Source of the DNA: an uncultured Porphyromonadaceae bacterium
Lineage (GTDB): Bacteria; Bacteroidota; Bacteroidia; Bacteroidales; Muribaculaceae
Reading direction: 5' to 3'
DNA: 32,628 nucleotides
Assembly (NCBI GenBank): GCA_900555715.1
Contig: USMC01000030.1
Span: 1-32,628 of the forward strand
Numbering within the stretch: the stretch's first letter is position 1; each line of letters opens with the position of its first letter. The translations under genes and the position numbers were made by a program. Below the pieces are notes generated by a model. That model was not told the DNA's origin, did no database searches, and saw nothing but the letters and a program-made list of their open reading frames with translations. Below, in pieces: positions 16,283 to 23,282 of the stretch.

Positions 16283-16735
16283 CTAACGTCGTTTTGCTGA
16301 AAAGAAATCCTGCATGAGGGTGCGGCATTCGTCTTCGAGGACGCCGCATGTGACTTGCGCGCGCGGGTGGAAGGGGGTGGTGCCGGGGCGCAGTATGGAT
16401 GTGTATCCGCGCTTGGGGTCGGGCGTGCCGTAGACGATGCGCCCAAGCTGGCTCCATCCTATCGCTCCCGCGCACATGGGGCACGGCTCTACGGTGACAT
16501 AGAGGGTGCATCCTGCGAGATATTTGCCGCCGAGCGTACGTGCGGCGGCGCTTATGGCGAGCATTTCGGCATGTGCCGTGACGTCGCCGAGAAGTTCTGT
16601 CTGGTTGTGTCCGCGTCCGAGCACGCGTCCGGCGGCGACAATGACGGCGCCGACAGGTATCTCGCCTTCGGAGGCTGCCAGGCGCGCTTCTGCGAGCGCC
16701 AGACGCATATAATATTCGTCGGAAAAGGTCTGCAT
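16283..16735 (-). CDS. tadA: tRNA adenosine(34) deaminase
   Basis: A 150-residue zinc-dependent deaminase. The catalytic motifs are intact: H55-A-E57 (TAHAEM, zinc ligand and proton-shuttling Glu) and P84-C-P-M-C88 (EPCPMCAGAI, two zinc Cys). Length and the N-terminal 'MRLALAEARLAASEGEIPVG' fit TadA, which converts A34 to inosine in the anticodon of tRNA-Arg(ACG). A guanine or cytosine deaminase is less likely, given 'GWSQLGRIVYGTPDPKRG', typical of TadA. Its ATG overlaps the rnz stop by one base (TGATG). Confidence 0.95.
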   Translation of the reverse strand: MQTFSDEYYMRLALAEARLAASEGEIPVGAVIVAAGRVLGRGHNQTELLGDVTAHAEMLAISAAARTLGGKYLAGCTLYVTVEPCPMCAGAIGWSQLGRIVYGTPDPKRGYTSILRPGTTPFHPRAQVTCGVLEDECRTLMQDFFSAKRR

Positions 16736-17655
16736 CAGTCGAGAATGATTTCGAGACCTTCTTTCGCTGCCGTCACTTCGCCTTCGAATGCTTCGGCAGC
16801 CTCGGCGGCGAGGGCGCTTTCATCTTCGATTGTCTGCGAGTAGTGTCCTATGACGAGCCTTCCGGCACCGGCGAGCCGGGCGACAGCTCCCGCCTGCCGG
16901 GCGGTGGAGTGTCCGCGTGGTGCAGCCTTGTATTCAGCCTCATCGCTGTATGTGGCTTCGTGGTAGAGGACATCGACACCGGCTACGGCTTCCGCTACAC
17001 GCGGGTCGAAGGCGGTGTCGGAGCAGTAGGCATAGCTTTTCGGCGGTGTGGCGTCGGTTGTGAGCCATGCGTTAGGCACAACAGTGCCGTCGGACCTGAC
17101 GAAGTCGTCGCCGTCTTTGATGGCGTTGAACATGTAGAGCGGAACCTGATGGAAATCGCACATCTCGCGGTTGATGTGGCGGCGTTTGGGCTTCTCTTCG
17201 AAGCGGAATCCCACGCAGGGCACGCGGTGATAGAGCGGGAAGGATGTCACGGTGATGTTGTTGTCCTCGAAGAGAATCTGCGTCGCCTTGGGGTCGATGA
17301 TGTCGAAATGGAGCTTGAAGGAACGCTCGCGGCACACATAGTCGATGATGCGGCGCAGGATTTCGGCACCGTCGATGAAGGTGTGTATGGTTACGTCGCC
17401 GCCGATGTCGTGTAGGGCTATGGTGGAGAGCAGTCCGGGCACGCCGAGGAAGTGGTCGCCGTGGAGATGCGAGAGAAAAATATGGTTGATCCTTGCGAAA
17501 TTGCCGCCGTAGCGCCGTATTTGCACCTGCGTGCCTTCTCCGCAGTCGATGAGCATCTGATGCTTCTGATAGGTGAGGAGCTGGGCGCTGGGATTGTGGC
17601 GCAGCGTGGGCGAGGCAGACCCGCAGCCAAGAATTTTAACATTGAATACAGACAT
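16735..17655 (-). CDS. rnz: ribonuclease Z
   Basis: A 306-residue metallo-beta-lactamase-fold endonuclease that trims tRNA 3' ends. The N-terminus 'VKILGCGSASPTLRHNPSAQ' and 'LIDCGEGTQVQIRR' are RNase Z hallmarks, followed by the metal-binding motif H63-L-H-G-D-H68. Later segments 'YCSDTAFDP', 'YHEATYSDE', 'RGHSTARQAG' and 'LVIGHYSQ' supply the remaining metal ligands. First gene of a packed operon with tadA and lpxB. The start is firm from family alignment. Confidence 0.96.
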   Translation of the reverse strand: MSVFNVKILGCGSASPTLRHNPSAQLLTYQKHQMLIDCGEGTQVQIRRYGGNFARINHIFLSHLHGDHFLGVPGLLSTIALHDIGGDVTIHTFIDGAEILRRIIDYVCRERSFKLHFDIIDPKATQILFEDNNITVTSFPLYHRVPCVGFRFEEKPKRRHINREMCDFHQVPLYMFNAIKDGDDFVRSDGTVVPNAWLTTDATPPKSYAYCSDTAFDPRVAEAVAGVDVLYHEATYSDEAEYKAAPRGHSTARQAGAVARLAGAGRLVIGHYSQTIEDESALAAEAAEAFEGEVTAAKEGLEIILD

Positions 17656-17659
17656 ATTG

Positions 17660-17693
17660 CAAAATTAGCAAAATTCTGCGGCGGTACTGCAAA
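17660..17693 (-). promoter_or_regulatory. candidate promoter of rnz-tadA-lpxB
   Basis: On the minus strand, -7 TAATTTTG (17667-17660) preceded by TTTG (17693-17690) with a 22-bp spacer, slightly long. The -7 G lies only 5 nt before the rnz ATG, so a transcript from here would be leaderless or nearly so. Confidence 0.45.
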
Positions 17694-17713
17694 AAGTGCA
17701 TAAAAATAATGCC

Positions 17714-17806
17714 TTAGAGGCTGATTTGTGCAACATTCACCCCATCCGGCGCGTATATCATGTAGCAACAGCAGAAAGAAGTAAAGTATTGAATTAGTTT
17801 TTTCAT
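17714..17806 (-). CDS. possible 30-residue small ORF
   Basis: A short minus-strand frame, ATG AAA AAA CTA.. to TAA, encoding a peptide that begins MKKLIQYFTSFCCCYMIYA and ends in AQISL. The start has an A/T-rich upstream stretch as many Bacteroidetes genes do, the N-terminus is basic then hydrophobic, and it has a Cys triplet. No family is recognised, and the frame could be chance. It occupies the 251-bp gap between the DUF4855 gene and rnz, with a hairpin 28 bp upstream of it. Confidence 0.25.
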   Translation of the reverse strand: MKKLIQYFTSFCCCYMIYAPDGVNVAQISL

Positions 17807-17833
17807 AGGATTAGATTTTTAAGGTTTAGACAG

Positions 17834-17863
17834 CTGAAGGCGGATCGTGAGATTCGCCTTCAG
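17834..17863. terminator. hairpin downstream of the DUF4855 gene
   Basis: CTGAAGGCGGAT (17834-17845) pairs with ATTCGCCTTCAG (17852-17863), a 12-bp stem with one G-U pair and a 6-nt loop. The T-rich tract (TATTTTT) follows on the plus strand, where no gene ends; on the minus strand the hairpin lies 44 bp after the DUF4855 stop, without a U-tract. It is most simply a terminator for that operon, but the T-tract orientation leaves this open. Confidence 0.5.
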
Positions 17864-17906
17864 TATTTTTAGCAATAAAACTTTTTGTATGGTGCTTGCA
17901 GCCGGT

Positions 17907-19076
17907 CTATTTCCCGACCGCGGCTGGGTCTTTGTCCCATCCTGTAGCCTGGTGCCGGCGGTTTATGATGCGTGCGATACGGTCCATGATCTTGCGGTCC
18001 ATCTCGTTGCCGGACTTGCAGAAGTCATAGAAGCCTGCAAAGCCGGAATAATATGCCACCGGTTTGGTGTCGAATACGCCTTGAGTCTCAAAGTGGTCGA
18101 TATACTCGACGAGACGCCTGTAATAGTTGGGGTGGATGTCGTAGAGTCCGCAATTGGCGGGCGGGAATTTCCGGCGTTCGCCGTTTGTGCAGTTCCATGA
18201 CCGGTCGTATGCCGAGAACTCGACTTCCATGCCCATATTGTGTTTTTTAGCAAAATCGATGGCTCCGTCGAGCTGTGAGATCGGACGCTCTTCCTTGAAA
18301 TAGTAGTTGGGCTGAAGATATGCCACGTCGACGCCCCAGTCGTGCCATTCGCCGCGACCCTTGGCTGCAACGTACGGGATCCAGTAAACTAACAGACCCT
18401 TGTCGTGGCTGTATGCGTTGATGTCGCGGACATGGTCGTCGAGATCTTCGTGGAACGATTCTTTGGTCCAGTAGATGCCGTCCAGCTCGATGTTTTTGAA
18501 GCCGGCGGCAGTCCAGCGTCGCTGAAGTTCGTCTATATACCATTTCCCGGCAGTCAGGCGGTCTTCGCCGCTTATCTCCCTGCCGTTGACCGTGCCCCAT
18601 ATCCAGTCGCCCTTGGTCCAGTTTGTCGGAATGCACATGACGACTTTATGTTTGTGGCCGGGTTTGCCGAGGACAGGGATAAGTTCGCCAATCAGTTCGT
18701 CGAGAGCGCGGCAGCCGTTGCCGGTGTATGTGCCGAGCTGTTCGTCGAGCATGTCGCTCCAGTCTTTCTGTGTTGATACGTCACCGATGTATTCTCCGAG
18801 GTTGACAGCCTTGCATTCGTCGTTCCACCGCATGAAGTCGAGCATCAGAAAACCGTCGAACATCCAGGACTGAGTGCTGTCGGCGTAGGTGTGCGTAACG
18901 TAAGGGCGCAGATGCTCCTTGTCCCAGTCGGGGCGGTGCTGTGCGCCGATGTAGATAAGGGCGAGATCGTCGATGTCGGTCACGGACGAAAATTTTGACG
19001 ATGACGTTTCAGGGTTCGTCGCGCCGACCGACAGTGCCGTAGCGAAGATTGCGGAAATAAAGTAAGTCAGTCTCAT
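17907..19076 (-). CDS. DUF4855 domain protein, secreted
   Basis: A 389-residue protein with a signal peptide (MRLTYFISAIFATALSVGA). It follows the DUF4855 pattern closely: 'DDLALIYIGAQHRPDWDKEHLRPYV' (split ~37-61), 'WMFDGFLMLDFMRW', 'KVVMCIPTNWTKGDW', 'WYIDELQRRWTAAGFKNIEL', 'GIYWTKESFHEDLDDHV', 'VYWIPYVAAKGRGEW', 'GVDVAYLQPNYYF' and 'HNMGMEVEFSAYDRSW'. DUF4855 proteins look like TIM-barrel glycoside-hydrolase relatives and are frequent in Bacteroidetes carbohydrate loci; activity is undefined. Strand-end acids (E/D in 'IELDGIYW' and 'EVEFSAYD') are candidate active-site residues (inference). The start lies 15 bp after the stop of the barrel-protein gene, so the two are cotranscribed. Confidence 0.85.
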   Translation of the reverse strand: MRLTYFISAIFATALSVGATNPETSSSKFSSVTDIDDLALIYIGAQHRPDWDKEHLRPYVTHTYADSTQSWMFDGFLMLDFMRWNDECKAVNLGEYIGDVSTQKDWSDMLDEQLGTYTGNGCRALDELIGELIPVLGKPGHKHKVVMCIPTNWTKGDWIWGTVNGREISGEDRLTAGKWYIDELQRRWTAAGFKNIELDGIYWTKESFHEDLDDHVRDINAYSHDKGLLVYWIPYVAAKGRGEWHDWGVDVAYLQPNYYFKEERPISQLDGAIDFAKKHNMGMEVEFSAYDRSWNCTNGERRKFPPANCGLYDIHPNYYRRLVEYIDHFETQGVFDTKPVAYYSGFAGFYDFCKSGNEMDRKIMDRIARIINRRHQATGWDKDPAAVGK

Positions 19077-19091
19077 AGCAATAATGTAATA

Positions 19092-21923
19092 TTAGAAGCG
19101 AGGACCGCCGGGAGGAGGACCGGATGGTCTGCCTCCGCCGGGTCTGCCTGCGCCGGGTCTGTCGCCGGGTCCTCGGTCGGGACCGCCCATGCCGCCGTCG
19201 TAAACGTCGGGTTGCTCACCTTTCTTGAAGGTGTTGAAGCGGTAGCTTGCCGATACCATCACGTAGCGTGTGAGCGAATTGTAGCGCATGTCGCTGATGT
19301 AGTTGTCGGTGATGCTGCGGCGGATATTGGAACGCTGTCCCAGCAGGTCGTAGGTGCGTACAGTGATTGTCGCTGCTTTTTCGCGCAGGAACTGATATGA
19401 GATGCTGGCGTTCCACATCCATGTGCGGGTGTCGTAGCCGTCGGAATAGCCCGAGGTGGCGGAGTAGTTGAGATCGGTACCGAGCACGATGCCTACAGGA
19501 GTGTAGTATGTGCCGTAGAACGAGCCGCCGTAGGTATGAACGTTGCGGTTCTGGTTGCGCTGGACTGTATTGCTTGTTGTCTGGAAGCTGTAGCGCGGGC
19601 GGATTTCAAGTTCCACATTCTCCGGACGCCATGCGAATCCGAAGCTTTCGTTGACGCTGAAATTACCGGAGCGGTAGCGCTGGTTCTGGCTGAAACCGGC
19701 GTTGGCGGAGTAGGATAGGAAAATATGGTTGTTGACGGTGAAGGCTTTGTTGCGCAGAGGAAAAGACACCATGTTCATTGCCCGTACGTTCCATACGCCG
19801 TTGACGTTGTCGTAGGTTGTGGTGCGACCGCCTGTCTGCGGGTCGGTGATCGTTTTCGACACGATGGCATTCTGTGTCATGTTTGCCATTACCATCGCCA
19901 TGATTGACCGCTGTGCCGACTGGTTGAAATCCTGGAAACGGAAGTGAAGGTCGTGGTTGAACGACGGCTTGAGCGCAGGATTACCTACGACGATGTTCAG
20001 CGGGTTCGACATGTCGGCGACGGGCTGCAGCTGAGTCATCGACGGCTGCGAGGAACGTCCGTTATAGAATGCATGAAGACTGCGTGTCTTGCTTAGCTTC
20101 AGACGGTAGCGCAGGAAGGGGGCGTAGTTGACGACGTCGCGTTTCGGAATGTTTTTGGCTGAGTTGATAAGATTCTCCGATTTCGACGACTGAGGCACGA
20201 GCGACACGCCGACGTTGAGGTTGCCGTTCTTGCTCACATGACGGTAGCCGACGCGGACGGAGTTCTCCATAAAGTCGTTGCGGAACCGGTTGGACAGATC
20301 TTCGTTGAGCGTCATGTCGTAGCGGCGTGTGGGGTCGAGGATGTCGTATGTTAGTTTGTTGGCATTGTTCCACCTGTAGGAGAAACGGTATTCGAGTGTG
20401 AGGAAATTGCCTTTTGCGACATCTCCGAGCGGCTCGGTCCAGCTCAGACGCGTGGATACGGAGTTGCTCCAGGTGTGGTTGTCGGAATATTGATCGTAGA
20501 TGTCTGTCGAGTCGTTGAAGAGATAGAATATGTTTCTCGAATAGCTGTCGTCCTTCTCGCGGGTGTTGCTGAGGCTGTAGTTTGCCATGACGGAGAAGGA
20601 ACGTCCCTTGCGCTGGCGGAACTTATGGGTGTAGATGAGCCGTCCGCCGATATTGAATGAATTGCCGTGCGAGTCGCCTGTGTTGTAGCTTTTGTTGACA
20701 GGGCTGAGCAGGTCGGCGTTGGCGAATGTCATCGAGGAGTCGACGGATGTTGATTTGTTGTAGTTCAGCGATATATTGGGGCGGAATTCGAGAGTGTTGA
20801 AGCTGTCAGGATTCCAGAGCACGCGGAAGTCGGCGGTGATGTTGTGTCCTTTGTCGCGGCTGCGTTTGTCCTGCCGCTCGAGCGAAGTGCTGTCGGTGAA
20901 CAGGTAGGTGCGCTCCGAGTTTGTGCGTGTGTCGCGGTCGGTGTGGCTGTACATCACATTGCCGCCTACACGGATGATCTCTTCCTTCCCTATGTTGAAG
21001 TTAAGACCGAGAGCATGCGATGTCGTGATGCCGTTGTCGCCGCCGAAGCGGCGGAAGCGTCCTGCTGCACCGTCGGCAAAGCCGGGCTCGTTGATGTTGT
21101 TCATCCCTCCGAGAATTGTGAGCTGATTGCCGTTCCAGAAGCGGTTGACGGTAAAGTTGCCTTTATACCTGTCGTCTGTTCCGTAGCCTGCCTCGGCGTT
21201 GCCGAACCATCCCTGATTCATGCCTTTTTTTACCGTGAGGTTTATGACGGTTTCGTCATCGCCGTCGTCGACGCCTGTCAGGCGAGCCAGATCGCTCTTG
21301 CGGTCGACAACCTGAAGCTTGTCGATCATGTCGACAGGCAGGTTTTTCGATGCCACCGTGGGGTCTTCACCGAAGAATTCCTTGCCGTCGACAAGAATTT
21401 TCTTCACTTCCTTTCCATTGGCGGTGATCTTGCCGTCGGTGCCCACTTCTACGCCGGGAAGGCGTTTGAGGAGGTCTTCGACCACGGCGTTGGGCTGCGT
21501 CTTGTAGCTGTCGGCGTTGTATTCGACGGTGTCCTCCATCACCTTTATAGGTGTGCGGATGCCTTTGACTACTGCTTCATTGAGGGCTATGGCATTCTCT
21601 TCGAGTGAGAAAGGATCGAGACGCAGATTTTTTCCGGCAACGGTTATGCTGCGTGTCTGCGGTGCGTAGCCGACATAGGACGCTTCGACTATGTACTTGC
21701 CGTCTTTGATGCCGTCGAGAACGAAACGTCCGTTTTCGTTAGTTACTGCTCCTTTCACCAGTGAGGAGTCTTTCTGTGCAAGCAGTCGGACAGATGCCTG
21801 GATGAGTGCTTCGCCCGATTTGTCGTTGACGGCTCCGCGAATCGTGGCGGCCCTCGCGGTCGCCACGATCATAAATGCAAAAACCATCAAAACAATAATC
21901 TTTCTCAATTCTCTTGTTTTCAT
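19092..21923 (-). CDS. TonB-dependent receptor-type outer-membrane beta-barrel protein
   Basis: A 943-residue protein: signal peptide (MKTRELRKII..ATARA), a carboxypeptidase-regulatory-like domain (~27-105: IRGAVNDKSGEALIQASV), then a plug-like region with 'AVVEDLLKRLPGVEV', 'ILVDGKEFFGEDPTVASKNLP' and 'ETVINLTVKKG' (~140-235), and a long aromatic-rich barrel. It belongs to the 'outer membrane beta-barrel' group related to TonB receptors (OMP_b-brl_3), not SusC: the SusC 'VVVIGYGT' signature is absent. The C-terminus ends in a ~28-residue G/P/R-rich tail, common in this group. Likely substrate import or outer-membrane signalling with the DUF4855 protein encoded 15 bp downstream. The start is set by the signal peptide; the -7 element lies just 5 nt before it. 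Confidence 0.85.
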   Translation of the reverse strand: MKTRELRKIIVLMVFAFMIVATARAATIRGAVNDKSGEALIQASVRLLAQKDSSLVKGAVTNENGRFVLDGIKDGKYIVEASYVGYAPQTRSITVAGKNLRLDPFSLEENAIALNEAVVKGIRTPIKVMEDTVEYNADSYKTQPNAVVEDLLKRLPGVEVGTDGKITANGKEVKKILVDGKEFFGEDPTVASKNLPVDMIDKLQVVDRKSDLARLTGVDDGDDETVINLTVKKGMNQGWFGNAEAGYGTDDRYKGNFTVNRFWNGNQLTILGGMNNINEPGFADGAAGRFRRFGGDNGITTSHALGLNFNIGKEEIIRVGGNVMYSHTDRDTRTNSERTYLFTDSTSLERQDKRSRDKGHNITADFRVLWNPDSFNTLEFRPNISLNYNKSTSVDSSMTFANADLLSPVNKSYNTGDSHGNSFNIGGRLIYTHKFRQRKGRSFSVMANYSLSNTREKDDSYSRNIFYLFNDSTDIYDQYSDNHTWSNSVSTRLSWTEPLGDVAKGNFLTLEYRFSYRWNNANKLTYDILDPTRRYDMTLNEDLSNRFRNDFMENSVRVGYRHVSKNGNLNVGVSLVPQSSKSENLINSAKNIPKRDVVNYAPFLRYRLKLSKTRSLHAFYNGRSSQPSMTQLQPVADMSNPLNIVVGNPALKPSFNHDLHFRFQDFNQSAQRSIMAMVMANMTQNAIVSKTITDPQTGGRTTTYDNVNGVWNVRAMNMVSFPLRNKAFTVNNHIFLSYSANAGFSQNQRYRSGNFSVNESFGFAWRPENVELEIRPRYSFQTTSNTVQRNQNRNVHTYGGSFYGTYYTPVGIVLGTDLNYSATSGYSDGYDTRTWMWNASISYQFLREKAATITVRTYDLLGQRSNIRRSITDNYISDMRYNSLTRYVMVSASYRFNTFKKGEQPDVYDGGMGGPDRGPGDRPGAGRPGGGRPSGPPPGGPRF

Positions 21924-21927
21924 GGCG

Positions 21928-21935
21928 CAAATTTA
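21928..21935 (-). promoter_or_regulatory. -7 element for the barrel/DUF4855 operon
   Basis: TAAATTTG (21935-21928, minus) matches TAnnTTTG; no good -33 lies at the standard distance (CTTG is 25 bp upstream). Its G is 5 nt from the ATG, implying a leaderless transcript if it is used. Confidence 0.45.
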
Positions 21936-22104
21936 TAATAAAAAAATAGCGGAAAGTTTTCAAGTTATAGTCTTTTATGCCAATTCAGCGTAAATTAACT
22001 GTTTACCCATCAAATTTTCTTAACATTATTAAAATTTAAAATCACAGTTTTAAACACATCTGTCAGCAGAACCGACGGGTATGACGGATTATGCAATAGA
22101 AAAA

Positions 22105-22131
22105 CTGCGCCGTAACTTATTTACGGCGCAG
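22105..22131 (-). terminator. intrinsic terminator of the SusE/F-like secreted protein gene
   Basis: A perfect 11-bp stem, CTGCGCCGTAA (22105-22115) with TTACGGCGCAG (22121-22131), 5-nt loop. On the minus strand it is followed by a run of five T (22104 downward). It lies ~30 bp after the stop at 22160. The rest of the 236-bp gap up to 21924 is AT-rich, and I see no gene in it. Confidence 0.9.
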
Positions 22132-22159
22132 TGTGATATCAGAAATCGGAATTCGGCTC

Positions 22160-23062
22160 TCAGAATACTATTTTCTTAGCTTTGCCGCCCTGGACTTTTA
22201 TGAGGAGCTGTCCGCTTGCCGGGGTGTCGACGCGAAGTCCCTGCATATTGTAGTAGACAGCCTTTGTGGTGGTGTCAGCTACGACAGAGCTGATGCCGTC
22301 GCTGCCGGCTGACGCTATGCTGATGGTGTTGTCCTTTGTGTTGGCGGTGACATTGTAGACACCTTCGGTTTCGATATTCCACTTTGTGTCGTCGGCAGAA
22401 CCGGTGATCATCTTGCCGGCATCGGCGGGGTCGCGGAAGTAGAAATATTTGCTGTTCCAGCTGCGCGCTGCCTTCATGGCGAAGTAGAGTTTGAAATCGC
22501 CGGTCTTGAGATTGGCGTGGTCGGCGGTGAATTCGTAGGGCGCATCAGCGTTCTGACGGAGAGTCATGCCTTTGTCGAGATCCCAGCCGTTAGGAGTCGG
22601 GTCGCCTACCATGAAGACGGCAGAGAAATTGATCGGCGTGTCCTGATATGCCGATTTGACGAATAGCGCCGTCATAGCTTCGGTGTCGACGGTGATAAGA
22701 TAGTTGGCGCTTTCTCCGACGAGAATCTTGAAGTCGTTGTCGTCGCCTGATACGCGAGCAAGGGCTACTTTTCCGTCGCTGTCGGGACGTGCGTCGGCGG
22801 CAGTGGCGCGTAATTCTTCGTTGCCCCAGTCGAATTTTGTCAGAAATTTAAAGCTTTGGTCGGCTTTAAGATATAATGTGCCTTTGAAGACCGACGCATT
22901 CTCAGGCGTTGCAACGAGGCAGGATGCTTCGTCGAGGTTCCATCCCCAGGGGGTAGCATCGCCGGCTACCCAGAGCAGATCGGCGCGGTCCTGAGCGGAT
23001 GCGGTGAATGACAGTGCTGCAAGGGCAGCGAAAAGAGTGGTTTTGGTAAAGATGTTCATCAT
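22160..23062 (-). CDS. secreted protein with two SusE/F-like modules and a C-terminal sorting-type tail
   Basis: About 300 residues; the start is at 23062 or 23059 (two adjacent Met codons before NIFTKTTLFAALAALSFTASA, a signal peptide). An ATG at 23086 is rejected because it overlaps the region just downstream of the -7 box at 23088-23095. Two repeated modules open with 'LWVAGDATPWGWNLD' and 'VFMVGDPTPNGWDLD', the same G-D-x-T-P-x-G-W signature as in the SusE/F-like lipoprotein at 29883-31088; such modules bind starch-like glycans in SusE and SusF. The C-terminus 'VYYNMQGLRVDTPASGQLL..GKAKKIVF' resembles a T9SS-type sorting domain, so it is probably surface-displayed or released rather than lipid anchored. 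It has its own promoter, terminator and divergent placement next to the SusR-like regulator, suggesting an auxiliary binding protein of this locus (inference). Confidence 0.7.
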   Translation of the reverse strand: MMNIFTKTTLFAALAALSFTASAQDRADLLWVAGDATPWGWNLDEASCLVATPENASVFKGTLYLKADQSFKFLTKFDWGNEELRATAADARPDSDGKVALARVSGDDNDFKILVGESANYLITVDTEAMTALFVKSAYQDTPINFSAVFMVGDPTPNGWDLDKGMTLRQNADAPYEFTADHANLKTGDFKLYFAMKAARSWNSKYFYFRDPADAGKMITGSADDTKWNIETEGVYNVTANTKDNTISIASAGSDGISSVVADTTTKAVYYNMQGLRVDTPASGQLLIKVQGGKAKKIVF

Positions 23063-23087
23063 GTACTGTACTTTAAGATTAATCATA

Positions 23088-23095
23088 CAAAGTTA
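23088..23095 (-). promoter_or_regulatory. -7 element for the two-module SusE/F-like gene
   Basis: TAACTTTG (23095-23088, minus) matches the consensus exactly; the would-be -33 (TGTG, 21 bp upstream) is weak. It supports a start at 23059-23062 with a leader of ~20 nt. Confidence 0.6.
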
Positions 23096-23245
23096 GCGAT
23101 GTTTTCGGTACTTTAGCACAGGAATTAAAAAAATATAGTTGTCGGACATGACAGACAATACTTTAATCTTCTTAATACCAGCAATGAGACATATTGCGGA
23201 TTATGTTAAAAATATAGTGTCCGGAATCTTTTTTGCCGTCTTATT

Positions 23246-23276
23246 TTTGCGAGACAGCAGATTGTTGTTAACTTTG
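23246..23276 (+). promoter_or_regulatory. promoter of the SusR-like regulator
   Basis: TTTG (23246-23249), 19-bp spacer, TAACTTTG (23269-23276): a full two-box match. The -7 G is 7 nt before the ATG at 23283. A second perfect -7, TATTTTTG at 23242-23249, overlaps the -33 and could give a ~30-nt leader, but lacks a -33 of its own. Confidence 0.6.
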
Positions 23277-23282
23277 CGGTAT

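Noticed and set aside
7330..23152. Similar 13-mers GTCCGACTTGACA (7321-7333) and GTCGGACATGACA (23141-23153) upstream of two genes
   Set aside because: Two mismatching copies far apart near unrelated genes; not distinguishable from chance.
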